In this document: positions 30,783 through 41,500 of the stretch, in pieces
Layout of the letters: the number at the start of each line of letters is the position of its first letter
How positions within the stretch are numbered: the first letter of the stretch is position 1
Source of the DNA: Norana najaformis
Taxonomy: Eukaryota > Annelida > Clitellata > Crassiclitellata > Hormogastridae
Length of the DNA: 64,000 nt
NCBI GenBank assembly: GCA_964023275.1
Contig: OZ029927.1
Coordinates: forward strand, 19,520,762-19,584,761
Direction of reading: 5' to 3'
Notes under the pieces: model-generated
Database searches by the model: none
Seen by the model: only the letters and a program-made list of their open reading frames with translations
Told to the model about the DNA's origin: nothing
Position numbers and translations under genes: made by a program

Positions 30783-31440
30783 TGTGGAGAATCTGCCTTT
30801 GCCTTTATTCTAAGCCTCTGCCTCTGCCTTTATGTTAATTAGCCTCTATGCTAATTAGCCTCTAAGCCTCTGCCTCTGCCTTTATGCTAATTAGCCTCTA
30901 TGCTAATTAGCCTCTGCCTCTATGTTAATTAGCCTCTATGCTAATTAGCCTCTGGCCTCTGCCTTTATGTTAATTAGCCTCTATGCTAATTAGCCTCTGC
31001 CTCTAAGCCTCTGCCTTCATGTTAATTAGCCTCTATGCTAATTAGCCTCTGCCTCTAGCCTCTGCCTTTATGTTAATTAGCCTCTATGCTAATTAGCCTC
31101 TGGCCTCTAAGCCTCTGCCTTTATGTTAATTAGCCTCTATGCTAATTAGCCTCTATGCTAATTAGCCTCTGCCTTTATGTTAATTAGCCTCTATGCTAAT
31201 TAGCCTCTGCCTTTATGTTAATTAGCCTCTATGCTAATTAGCCTCTGCCTCTAAGCCTCTGCCTTTATGTTAATTAGCCTCTATGCTAATTAGCCTCTAA
31301 GCCTCTGCCTTTATGTTAATTAGCCTCTTTGCTAATTAGCCTCTAAGCCTCTGCCTCTAAGCCTCTAAGGATGCCTATATAAGCACAGTCAGTACAGTCA
31401 GCGCACAAGCACGGAGGACTGGCAGTCAGCAAGGAGAGTC
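30783..31440 (+). repeat. 3' LTR, truncated at its right end
   Basis: Matches 25805-26505 except for one missing 43-bp block. TATA at 31376-31382. It ends at ggagagtc where the left LTR continues gtcagcagcagacc, so all downstream R/U5 sequence is missing. Confidence 0.9.
31376..31382 (+). promoter_or_regulatory. TATA box of 3' LTR
   Basis: Same tatataag context as in the left LTR; could drive transcription into the flank. Confidence 0.6.
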
Positions 31441-31515
31441 TAACTGGAGACTTGCATTTCACGTCGTAATATCCAGTGTTTAATTACATCTTTTGGCTGT
31501 CAGGGCAGATAGCAT
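31438..31515 (+). repeat. 78-bp flanking duplication, right copy
   Basis: Apparently identical to 25727-25804. The first three bases (gtc) are shared with the truncated LTR end, a 3-bp microhomology at the junction. Confidence 0.92.
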
Positions 31516-31549
31516 CATCATTTCTCTTACTTTGATAGCCTAATTAGTA

Positions 31550-31625
31550 GTAATATCTAATCTAATCTATAAACTGCTGTAGCGCCGTTATCATAATGAA
31601 CAAGGTAACAATCGATGCTCGCTTC
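31550..31625. repeat. LINE-A 3' end fragment
   Basis: ctaatctaatctataaactg followed by gtagcgccgttatcataatg and caatcgatgctcgcttct. Confidence 0.6.
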
Positions 31626-31654
31626 TATAAAAAAAACCGCATGAAGCATACGCC

Positions 31655-31905
31655 TAATACATTGGGCAGGATCTGTCAAGATCCGCCACTCCCCAAGACC
31701 TCACGGCATGCAGTAGAGGATGGGCAATCCGAAAAAGATAGGACTTCAGCCGTGACCTAAACACCACCTCAAGACTTGCAGGGGATAAAGAAACAGGTAG
31801 CGAGTTCCAGAATCGTGGAACATCGACCGAAAAAGACCTGGAACTCGGGCAGTTCTGGCTCGAGTTACAATAAGACTAAACGCGAGCAGTTAACCGAGTG
31901 CAATA
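31655..31905 (-). pseudogene. LINE C-terminal remnant (L2/CR1-like)
   Basis: On the minus strand one frame reads RSFSVDVPRFWNSLP, then VFRSRLKSYLFRIAHP: the 'WNSLP ... F+S+LK+YLF' pattern ending many non-LTR retrotransposon reverse transcriptases. Only the last ~60 codons remain. Confidence 0.75.
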
Positions 31906-31959
31906 TCTGCGAACTTGAGGAGTAAACAACGTATTACATTTTGGATGGCCAATATGTAA

Positions 31960-33840
31960 TGCTAACCCAGTTTAAAAACCTCAGTGAATACCTTATGTTT
32001 GCAATGCAATGCTTTTTAGAGGCGTAAATCGCCGAGTGGCTTAATAAAGACTTGCTCACATTTGTCTGAGCGCACCTGAGTAGTTTGTTCTGCAAAATGC
32101 TCTATATAAATGGACAAATAAAATACAGTCATACAGTGTAAGATCAATCACTTAGTATTTCCTTTTAAATAATCACAACATATCACCAAGATAAATAATC
32201 ACAACATATCACCAAGATAAATAATTAAAGAGTGGGCACAAAATGTAATATTTAAAATTTTGGGTGATTTCGTCTGATACGACGAGACAAAAATAACATT
32301 ACTATCATCAGCAAAAATAGTCACAAAACGCTTTATGTCGGTTCTTTAATAACCACATTTTATTATAGATGCCGGTGTCCAGCTTCAAAACTATTTTAAA
32401 CATTTGTGCTAAAAATGTTCAAATATCTTTAGAATATATTAATCGAGATATTAAATAATGCAATCTTTTGAAATTGCAGAATTAATCTAGGATTATTTTG
32501 GAGTTATTGTCATACATTTGCCACCCAGTTTTCCCGGTTTCGTCTTTAACTGAACAAGCACTCGCTAGGAGCGCTTTAATTCATCGATAACTGATCGGGC
32601 TAGCGAATTATCATAGCACTGTAAAAAAATTAAATTGATTTTTATTACGATAAACATAATTTTCCAGAATGATCGATTGTACCTGGAAGAAAATATTTTG
32701 GTCTCTGTAGCTATTTGTTTCATCGGGAACATTTAGGAAAAGTCAGCTGATAATGTCCACAAAAATTTAACTGCTTTAATAACCAGGGTACATTGTATTT
32801 TGAAGCAATGAGATGAGAATACCCATAACCAGAGGCGAATTAAATTGGGAGAATATAGCTAATATTCCTTTTGAGACCTGATAGTTTAATAAAGTTTAAT
32901 GCTTGCAAATCGAATTGCCCTGATCAAATAGTTACCACACTGCCCTCACACTTACAGAATCCGATGATTTCTGAAATAAATAAAAAGTAGGCTTAAGTTT
33001 CAACTCCGACAAGAGAATGTTAAGATTTATATTGATGAAAAACCATTTGAACGACCGGTCCATAAAGCTTCATGTAACATATAATAAATTTCGTTTTTCC
33101 GGCCTTGAAAGATTTGTATTTCGTAAATTTATTTTTTCGACTCTTAGAAATTTATGTAATATTTGTAAACTTCGTCCTTTTGAACCGTTTAGAATTATAT
33201 TTTATAAATTCCGTCTTGCGACGTGCCAAAAATTTCCTTAAGATTTATAGTACTTTTCAAACGTAATTTAAGTTTTTTTGCACAATTCTTATTATAAATG
33301 TTTGAATACATGATTTAAAGGTATACAATTTCGGTAGACAAAATAATAAAAAATACTTAATATTTGATTTTCTAGATTAAAGAAACAATTCTATTGCATA
33401 AAATGTTGCATTCAAAGTCAAATCTTGTTTCTATCAAAATATATTTTGGACTTTGCGGCGATTAGCAAAAGTCCAAAGAAATTTTGCTGGAAATAACTAC
33501 AGATGCATTCGCTAGAGGAAGATTTTAGAGTTTTTCTTTTGCTCCCATTCAATTTGTGGTCATAGGTAGTTGAAATATTTAATGAAGATCATTGGTTAAA
33601 TATTGCATTGATTGCAAGAGGGCAGAGGCCTTTTAAGGCAAGGCAAGGCAAGATAGCAACTTGCAAGGTGTTGGCGTTGGCACCTGTTAGCACCTGCTCT
33701 TTTCGAAAAACGATATCTCTGTTCAGTGAGCACGTGCTGTAGAGACTTGCGCAAATAACCTTTTGTTTATTTATACAACTAATACAATACAACTAAAATT
33801 TGTTAATGCCCTCCTTACAAAGTTCAGAAATGCACTTAAA
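31960..33840. other. AT-rich intergenic DNA downstream of GSS
   Basis: A SINE-like tail ends near 32120 (gctctatataaatggacaaa). The rest is AT-rich with a direct 27-bp duplication at 32168-32222 (aatcacaacatatcaccaag). Short frames show no domain. No gene recognised. Confidence 0.5.
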
Positions 33841-33844
33841 AGCC

Positions 33845-34235
33845 GTGTTTTGTGAAGTATTAAGAACCATAAGCAGACTGGAAGAGGTAAGTTTTAAGGT
33901 TAGAGCGAAAGGCAGCCTCAGTAGGAGAATTGCGAACATAAGGAGGTAGAGAGTTCCAGATGGAGAGACCAGCAACTGTGAATGAACGCCGGCCAAAGAC
34001 AAGACGTGTACGAGGAACAACATATTTTCCAGCAGATGCTGACCGAAGAAAGGATTGGCCTTTAACAGAGTTAAAAGGTGTAACCATGGAAGATAAGCAG
34101 GATGGCAGACTTGCTTTGAACATGAAGAGAGCCAGCTTGAAGCGGATACTCTCACATACTGGAAGCCAGTGCAGAGAAGAAAGGGCAGGAGTGATGTGAT
34201 CTCGGTATGAGAGTCCAAGACAGTCTTGCAGCCTG
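33845..34235 (-). pseudogene. LINE C-terminal remnant (L2/CR1-like)
   Basis: Minus strand encodes KYVVPRTRLVFGRRSFTVAG, then SIWNSLPPYVR and FRSNLKTYLF, then a stop at 33860. Upstream, in another frame, is FLCTGFQYVRV, so the copy is frameshifted as well as 5'-truncated. It lies downstream of the GSS stop codon on the same strand. Confidence 0.78.
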
Positions 34236-34643
34236 GTGAAGTATTTTAGTTAGGGTAAGAAGTGTGCACTATTTGTACAGGATTAAAGCCACAATTTACC
34301 ACATTTACAACAAACAATGTTACAACATTGATACCAAATATAAATGTAAGTGTAAAAAGCGTAATACTAAAACAGACGGTAATGTCAATAGCAGTGTGCC
34401 TATAAACGGCAATGTTGATCACGCAGTCCATGACAATTTCGGAAAATCCAACTTAGTTTGTAAATTTCCTATGAAAGTAAATTTACACCAATTTCTTTAA
34501 TTCAATATTGAAAATGTAGTGGAGAGGAGTACAACCAGCTGTACCGCCCCTCAACCCAAACATCTCGTTGGATATGTTTCCCTCCCTAACCCCATAGAAA
34601 TCGACGCCCCTGGAGATGGAGACCTCCCAAAGTTAAGTCTGTT

Positions 34644-34770
34644 CTAATCGACGAGGTAGGGCGAATCCAGGACGGAATTTCCTCTGGCGACGCCCCCTTC
34701 GTCCATATCCGTTCTCTTTGTTCTTAGCAGATAACCAGTCGGTTTGTTCAGGAAGATCTCGTCTTTCGTT
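34644..34770 (-). CDS. GSS: GSS last exon
   Basis: Starts after tttgtgaacag, one base completes a Gly codon, then TKDEIFLNKPTGYLLRTK and the EGGVARG loop; stop TAG at 34646-34644. Confidence 0.93.
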
Positions 34771-37700
34771 CTGTTCACAAATGCAGGAAAAAGCAAATAC
34801 TGACTTCTTCGCCGATATGTATCAGAGATTTGAATCTCGGGCTAGCGCGGTCCGTACACGGGGACCTTAAATGGCGTAGCGCCCATTAAAACGGGCAGCA
34901 GTGGTGAAGGATCTCACCCGATAAATTCATTGAAAATGAGCAGGGTCGAGGCGACATTCTCGCTATAGAAGAATGTGTAAATTTACATTTACATTTTTCT
35001 TATATAAAATTTGTCACTTTGCAAGAGGAAGCCGGTTCGTATACCAGACGTGAATACCTTTCAGAGATCTGTATATCTGATATGCTTTTGAGACTAGTTT
35101 CCCGTATACGGACCGTGGTGCGAAAAACGCGCAAACAGCCTATACGGATTTTAATCGTAATCGTAAACTCCATAATTATTTCTAAAGCGCTACTTAAAAG
35201 CTAAGCGCAGGGCGCCAGCTTATTAACGAGCGCTGCGTCAAGTCAGAGGGGTTGTCCAGAGATGCCATGTCAAGAACCAAGTCTGGTTGCCAGAAGACAA
35301 GAGAAAGAAGAGGCAGAGAAGCTGTTAGGGTGGGTTACTATTATTTCAGCATTTATAAAACGCCTCTGTCTAATGAACTAACCATTAATCGATGGCGTTG
35401 AGCAACTGTCTAAGGCTCGGCTCGAACCCGAATTCTCTGCGTTACGAGACGAGCGGTCTAACCAATAGGCTACCGTACCCCACAAGTGTTTAAGCTGAGA
35501 GAAGAGACGTCGTTTCCTCCGCACGCTGTTTCCGTGTCTTCTCAAATTTCCATCTTGGCTTTCGACCGGATTCACCGTGGAATTTGACTGCCCTCCAAAC
35601 TTTGCTTAGCAGCGAACAAAGGCTAATGCCTTGAGCATTATTGCAGTGGCGCTATAGATTTTTTGAACTATTAGACATTATTTGTTTTACGAAACATTAC
35701 TTGCCCAACCAAAGCGCCGAAGATACCGATTTCGCTGGCCATTCTCATGAACTGGACTTCTTGACCCGAGATGACCGGATAGTTGACCACAACCATTGGT
35801 TGAATTCGCTCCATGAGAATGTAGAGCGATCGTACGTCAGTGTTTCCGATTTCCTCCAGTAACGTCCGGATCTCATCACCAAATTTATTGTTGCCTGATT
35901 ACAATTAGAACCGTTTATTCAGATCGCATAAGGCGTGCAAAGGCAAAATAAGGCGTGTAAAGGCAAGGCAATGCAAGATGCAACATAAGGCGAGGAAATA
36001 CGTTGCCACAGGCCTTTTAAGGCAAGATAAGGCAAGGCAAGACGGACAAACTGCACTCACTGACCTCCACCCTCCCTCTGTGGTTTCAGTACGAAGTTCC
36101 AAGGATCATTCATCGCCATGGCAACGTTCTTGTCTCCCTCTTCGTTCTGGAAACAGACGAATTCGTGGTCGTGAAGATACACAGTTGCATAAACTTAAAA
36201 TAAAATAAACTCAAACAGTTTCATGCAGAGAAAAATGTACGTGCGTCGGCAGAAGGGATCTTCAATTTACTAAGCAGAGCCCCCGTGCCGTGCATAGTGG
36301 AACGTAGTGGATGGAAAATTTAATCTTTTATTGTATAAGCAAAGTTCAGTTCTTTTCTCTTAGTAACCAAAAATAAAGTTCTTTTTAGTTTGACCCTGTC
36401 AACTTATATCTACAGACAGACTAAACATAGGCCTATAGCTAAGAGTGTTCATTTGTGCCCTCTAGCGAATAGACTAAAAGGTTCTTTACTGGTACTGCCA
36501 TCTGTTGAATAAACATTAATAGTCCTTAGGAATATACTGTGTAACAGGAAAGGCGCGAATTTCCCACCCTTTGGACCTTAAGCCGACAATGGACGAATTC
36601 CATGCAGGGTCCCGGACACAGGACCAATGCATGGCAGGACTTGCCGTTTACTCCCCAGCTTACGCCGATACAAAAATCTAGGCTACTGCTCCGTGACAGA
36701 GACAAAGTAAGCGAAATACTTATCCAAGGTCTTTACATGTAGTTCGCTCAGCAGGCTGGAACCCGTAATCGTTGGGTTACAGACCCAGCGAGCTAACTAA
36801 ATAGACCACAGTGTAGCACCTGAATTAATTAATTAACTATTTTAACAGATGAGCAGAAAATATGTTTTGGAGTATCTTAAGGCTTTACAGCTCTCAACAA
36901 TCATGACAAATCTCTTGATAAATACTTCTTCTTGTAATACTATTATTCTTATTATTGTTGTTATTATTATTTCTGCATTTATTAGGCGCCACTATTTAAT
37001 GACGAAACCTCGATGCCGATGGGCAGTTGTGCGTGAATGACTTGCTCATGGTCTTTCAACAGCAATCCGTCTCAGAGGAGACTCGAACTCGGGCATTCCG
37101 TGCTACCAGGCGAGCAATCTAACCAATCAGCTACCGTTGTATTATAAATCTAGAATAAGAATACCATGTCTAAGGTGTATTGTCCAGCGAACGTCGCTCT
37201 GATTCGTTTCACAGCCTCTGGGTCGGGTATGAATCGTTCTACCACGCCTGGTTGTGCCAGGGTCTGCTGGACCTTCTTCGTGCCAGCAAGGTGGTAGCCT
37301 GCGCTGGGACAGACAATGGCCTTTGACCTTTCGATCATCAGACGACATTGCCACGCTTCCTCCGTCACGAAGTCCTGTGGACTGTAGCAGGATCTCTGGT
37401 AGACGATGGCAACCTCCAGGCCGTCTCTGTTCAGGCAGGTAAGGTAACGAAAGTAATAAGGTACGTTAATAGATGCAATAAGGTAAGGTAAACCAAATGA
37501 GGTTCAGTAACATAACTTATTTAGATGCTTATATAATGATAATTGCCTTGTTTACATTTCGATTGCCATCCTACGTCACTGGTGTTAATAGGTGACCCTA
37601 TTTAAGCGGGACCCTGGTCCCTTCTGGGTTTGGCTTTTGCATCCTGGCAAACTGTACGTCTTATGTGTAACCTGATATGTTGAATTTGGCATCAATAAAG

Positions 37701-37876
37701 GAGTCAATCATTCAATCAATCAAAAAAGATTTCTCTCTCACTTTGTCTTTGATTCTTTATCTGTAACTGTCCATGTCTCTGCTTCTCAGTCAGTCAGTCA
37801 GTCAGTCAGTCAGTCAGTCAGTCAGTCAGTCAGTCAGTCAGTCAGTCAGTCAGTCAGTCAGTCAGTCAGTCAGTCA

Positions 37877-37927
<51 letters not shown>

Positions 37928-38478
37928 AGTCAGTCAGTCCGTCCGTCCGTCCGTCCGTCCGTCCGTCTGTCTGCCTGGAGCCCTGCTCGTGTTAAGGTAA
38001 ATGAAGATTGAGAAAGTAATTAGAATTTGCTAGTTGTCGGTTATAGATGTGTAGGTCATTTCTCTGTTGTAATTTATGCCAGGTCTTAGCCTACATGTTC
38101 ATCTTTGAACCAGAGTTCTTCAAAGAAGGGCACTTAATTAAGCTCACCAATGACAGCGTCTAATTACTAAAATTTACGCAACTAATCAAAATTCTTGGAA
38201 ACTGGCTGGCAGATGAAAGGTGGATGAGCATCTGTGTTCAAATGGATTTTGAAAAAACTCTAAACTAACAGAAAACAGCAAATAAGAAATCCTACATCAA
38301 AAGTCTGTGATCTGCCGTGAGACGACCTCTGTCGTGAATGTCTTGAAGTGACCTGCGAATGACCTTGACCCGTTTACCTCGGTCGTGTATGGAATATTCC
38401 AGTCTTCTCTGGTCGTAGGTGTTGAAGTCGGCTTTGTAGACCAAAAACAGGACGACAGCGCTATTTAAACGAAAAGTG

Positions 38479-38535
<57 letters not shown>

Positions 38536-41500
38536 AATCATCGAACTAAATCATCACCAGCAGCCAACAGAGTCAAGATACAGTTCACGCTTTAAACTTA
38601 CTCGTAACAGAATGATAATGTCATTAATAATTATAATAGTATTATAATTTTATATTATATAATCGAGTGAGGTAAATGTCGACGTCAACGGCCCTGGCAG
38701 CCAAGATATCTTTGAACCCTGGATATATAACTTCCATGAAATACAGAGATCCTGTTAGACACCTGTAAAATACAGGCTATAAATTCCTTTACTTAATGCT
38801 TTTGGTACCATCTCACTTGTCTTTCTTACTGGTGATGTCGATGTTAGCGGCCCTGGCAACCACAATATGTCGTTAACACGTGAAACTAATGGTATGGGGT
38901 ATCGGTAAGATAATAGTATTTTGTCGTGATATACTGAACGTTATCACTTGAAATGCGCCAGTTCATTTACACACCTTTAAAACGCTTCATTCTAAGCGAT
39001 AAATTCTGAAATCCCGCCGTAATAGCACGATAAATTACGCAAACCCGCAGTAATAACACAAACTCCGCCACTGCCTTTTTTGGTGTAGTGCCAGTCCCAA
39101 GCCTGGATAAAGGAGGAGGGCGACGGCAACGGCCTTTGATGCCATAAGCTGTCGCTAAACTGAGGAACTACTACTATTTATAGTATCTTCGTCGCCGCTC
39201 TAAGCAAAGGTCGACGTCAACGGCAGTGGAAGCCACAAGATGTCGCTAAACAATGAATACTACTACTACTACTACCACTGCGGTGTAATGTTGAATTTCC
39301 TTTTGTAAAAGGTTGAAGCAAATGTCGACGTGATGAGCCAAGGCAGGCATCGCGCTTTGCTAAACAATAACTACAACTTCCTGGTTTTCATATCCATGTA
39401 GTTCTCGGTGCATAAAACAGGTAGTTCACGTATTGGACAACCAATCCAGAGGCAGGGTTAAAATTACGACCAGGACAAGAATATTATATCAACATTTCTG
39501 TTCCACCAGCTTCCCTAGTGACCTCGGTCGTAGACTACACGGACCTCACGGCGTCGGAGGGAAGACTGAAGCGCGATCCCGTCGCTTTAGGAAATCTGAC
39601 CCTATAATAACTCAGAATGTCTTTATAATGTTCAATAGAACTACACCCCTCTTTCAACTCTTTGTTGCTGTAGGCGGTCGTGTCTGCTTAAGGTAACAGA
39701 CAGTTCACCATGAATACTAAACCTGGAGAAGGTTTAATTAATTAATTAATTCATTCATTCATTCATCCATTCATAATTCATTAATTCATTAATTCATTGA
39801 TTCATTGATTCATTGATTCATTGATTCATTGATTCATTGATTCATTGACTCATTCATTGACTCATTGACTCATTGACTCATTCATTAATTCATTGACTCA
39901 TTCATTGACTCATTCATTGACTCATTGATTCATTGATTCATTGATTCATTGATTCATTAATTCATTAATTCATTAATTCATTAATTCATTAACTCATTAA
40001 CTCATTAACTCATTAACTCATTAATTCATTAATTCATTAATTCATTAATTCATTAATTCATTAATTCATTAATTCATTAATTCATTAATTCATTAATTCA
40101 TTAATTCATTAACTCATTAACTCATTAACTCATTAACTCATTAACTCATTAACTCATTAATTCATTAATTCATTAATTCATTAATTCATTAATTCATTAA
40201 TTCATTAATTCATTTCATTAATTCATTATTTCATTAATTCATTAATTCATTAATTCATTAATTCATTAATTCATTAATTCATTAATTCATTAATTCATTA
40301 ATTCATTAATTCATTAACTCGTTAATTCGTTAATTCATTAATTCGTTAATTCATTCATTCATTCACTCATTCATTCATTCATTCATTCATTCGTTCGTTC
40401 GTTCGTTCATTAAGAGCATCTATCTAGCGCCTCTTCAACTTGGATACCCACGATGCCACTCTTTGTATGAAGGCAATCGCTTTATGTTTTTATGTTAGTG
40501 TTTTCTGCTGCTTGCGTACTTAACGTTACCGTAAAGGTTCCACGCCATTACAACTCCTTCGGCCAAACCGTCTGCTGCTCGGTTGATTGGAACCTACAGA
40601 GGACAATAAGGAAAATTAGCTAACAGCTGATTCCCCAGCCTTTGATGTCGCCATGGATCCAGGAGTAATACTGGGGCAAAGTAATACATACATATATATA
40701 TACAGTATACACACGCATATATATACACAACACCCTTTATAAAGTCGGCTTTCCCGCCAAACTGTAAAGAAGACGTACAACGTAGGCTACAACTGCTCAA
40801 TCTATTCAGCCCTATCCTATCTCCGCCTGTAACAATACATACATAAATGCATGCAAACATACATACATGCATACATTCACGCATACATCCATACAAACAT
40901 ACGTGCATGCAAACACACATACACACATATACGCGCATACATAAGTCATGGGTTGCTTTATGAATTGTCTTCAGTCATTCCCTCAGTCAGAAACTATTAG
41001 TTTATGCTGCCATATCGAATGGAAAAATTCCAGTTCATAATAGATCTTCTCCAAAATAAAACGCTTAGATTTTCTGAAACTTATGTAAGCTTATTCTTAC
41101 GTTTTCGACTTTATCGTAGAGGCCACGCTCTTCCAGAAAAAACCTGAAACATTAAGACAGAAGCTAAGAAATGTTTATTGAACCAGAGGCGAATTTGTTC
41201 TCAAGTTCAACTTGTCTTGGAGGGGCAGACCTACACTAAACGCAAGCAAGAATTAACAGGCATATCTTTATAGAACTGTAGGGGGCTAAGCTGTTGCCAA
41301 TATCAACAAATCTACTTAGGGGCTCATTTAATGAAGGTTCTATGCATGCGTTACCTTCATTAAACGAACTTCGTCTCCGGAACACGAGATGTGGTGTCGA
41401 ATATATCAACAGGGATCTGTTGGTCTACGCGTCTGCGGGAGCTCACCGCTGGTGAGTAATAGCTAATATGCTCATTGATGAAGTGTTTGTACATTTTAAC

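Larger units (their letters stand above)
25805..31440 (+). mobile_element. Ty3/Gypsy-type LTR retrotransposon, internally deleted, both LTRs present
   Basis: Flanking LTR copies (25805-26505 and 30783-31440 are the shared part) are essentially identical apart from a 43-bp repeat-number difference, so the insertion is recent. Between them lie a primer-binding-like site, a 941-codon gag-pol fusion and a 209-codon second ORF. The RT C-terminal half, RNase H and integrase core are missing, so the copy cannot move on its own. The right LTR stops at 31440, about 60 bp after its TATA box, and runs straight into the flanking duplication. Ty3/Gypsy assignment rests on the RT motif style and the GPY/F-like module after the integrase region. 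Confidence 0.9.

Noticed and set aside
33017-33241. Small minus/plus frames in 32-33.8 kb as genes
   Set aside because: AT-rich, short, overlapping, no domain or splice context.
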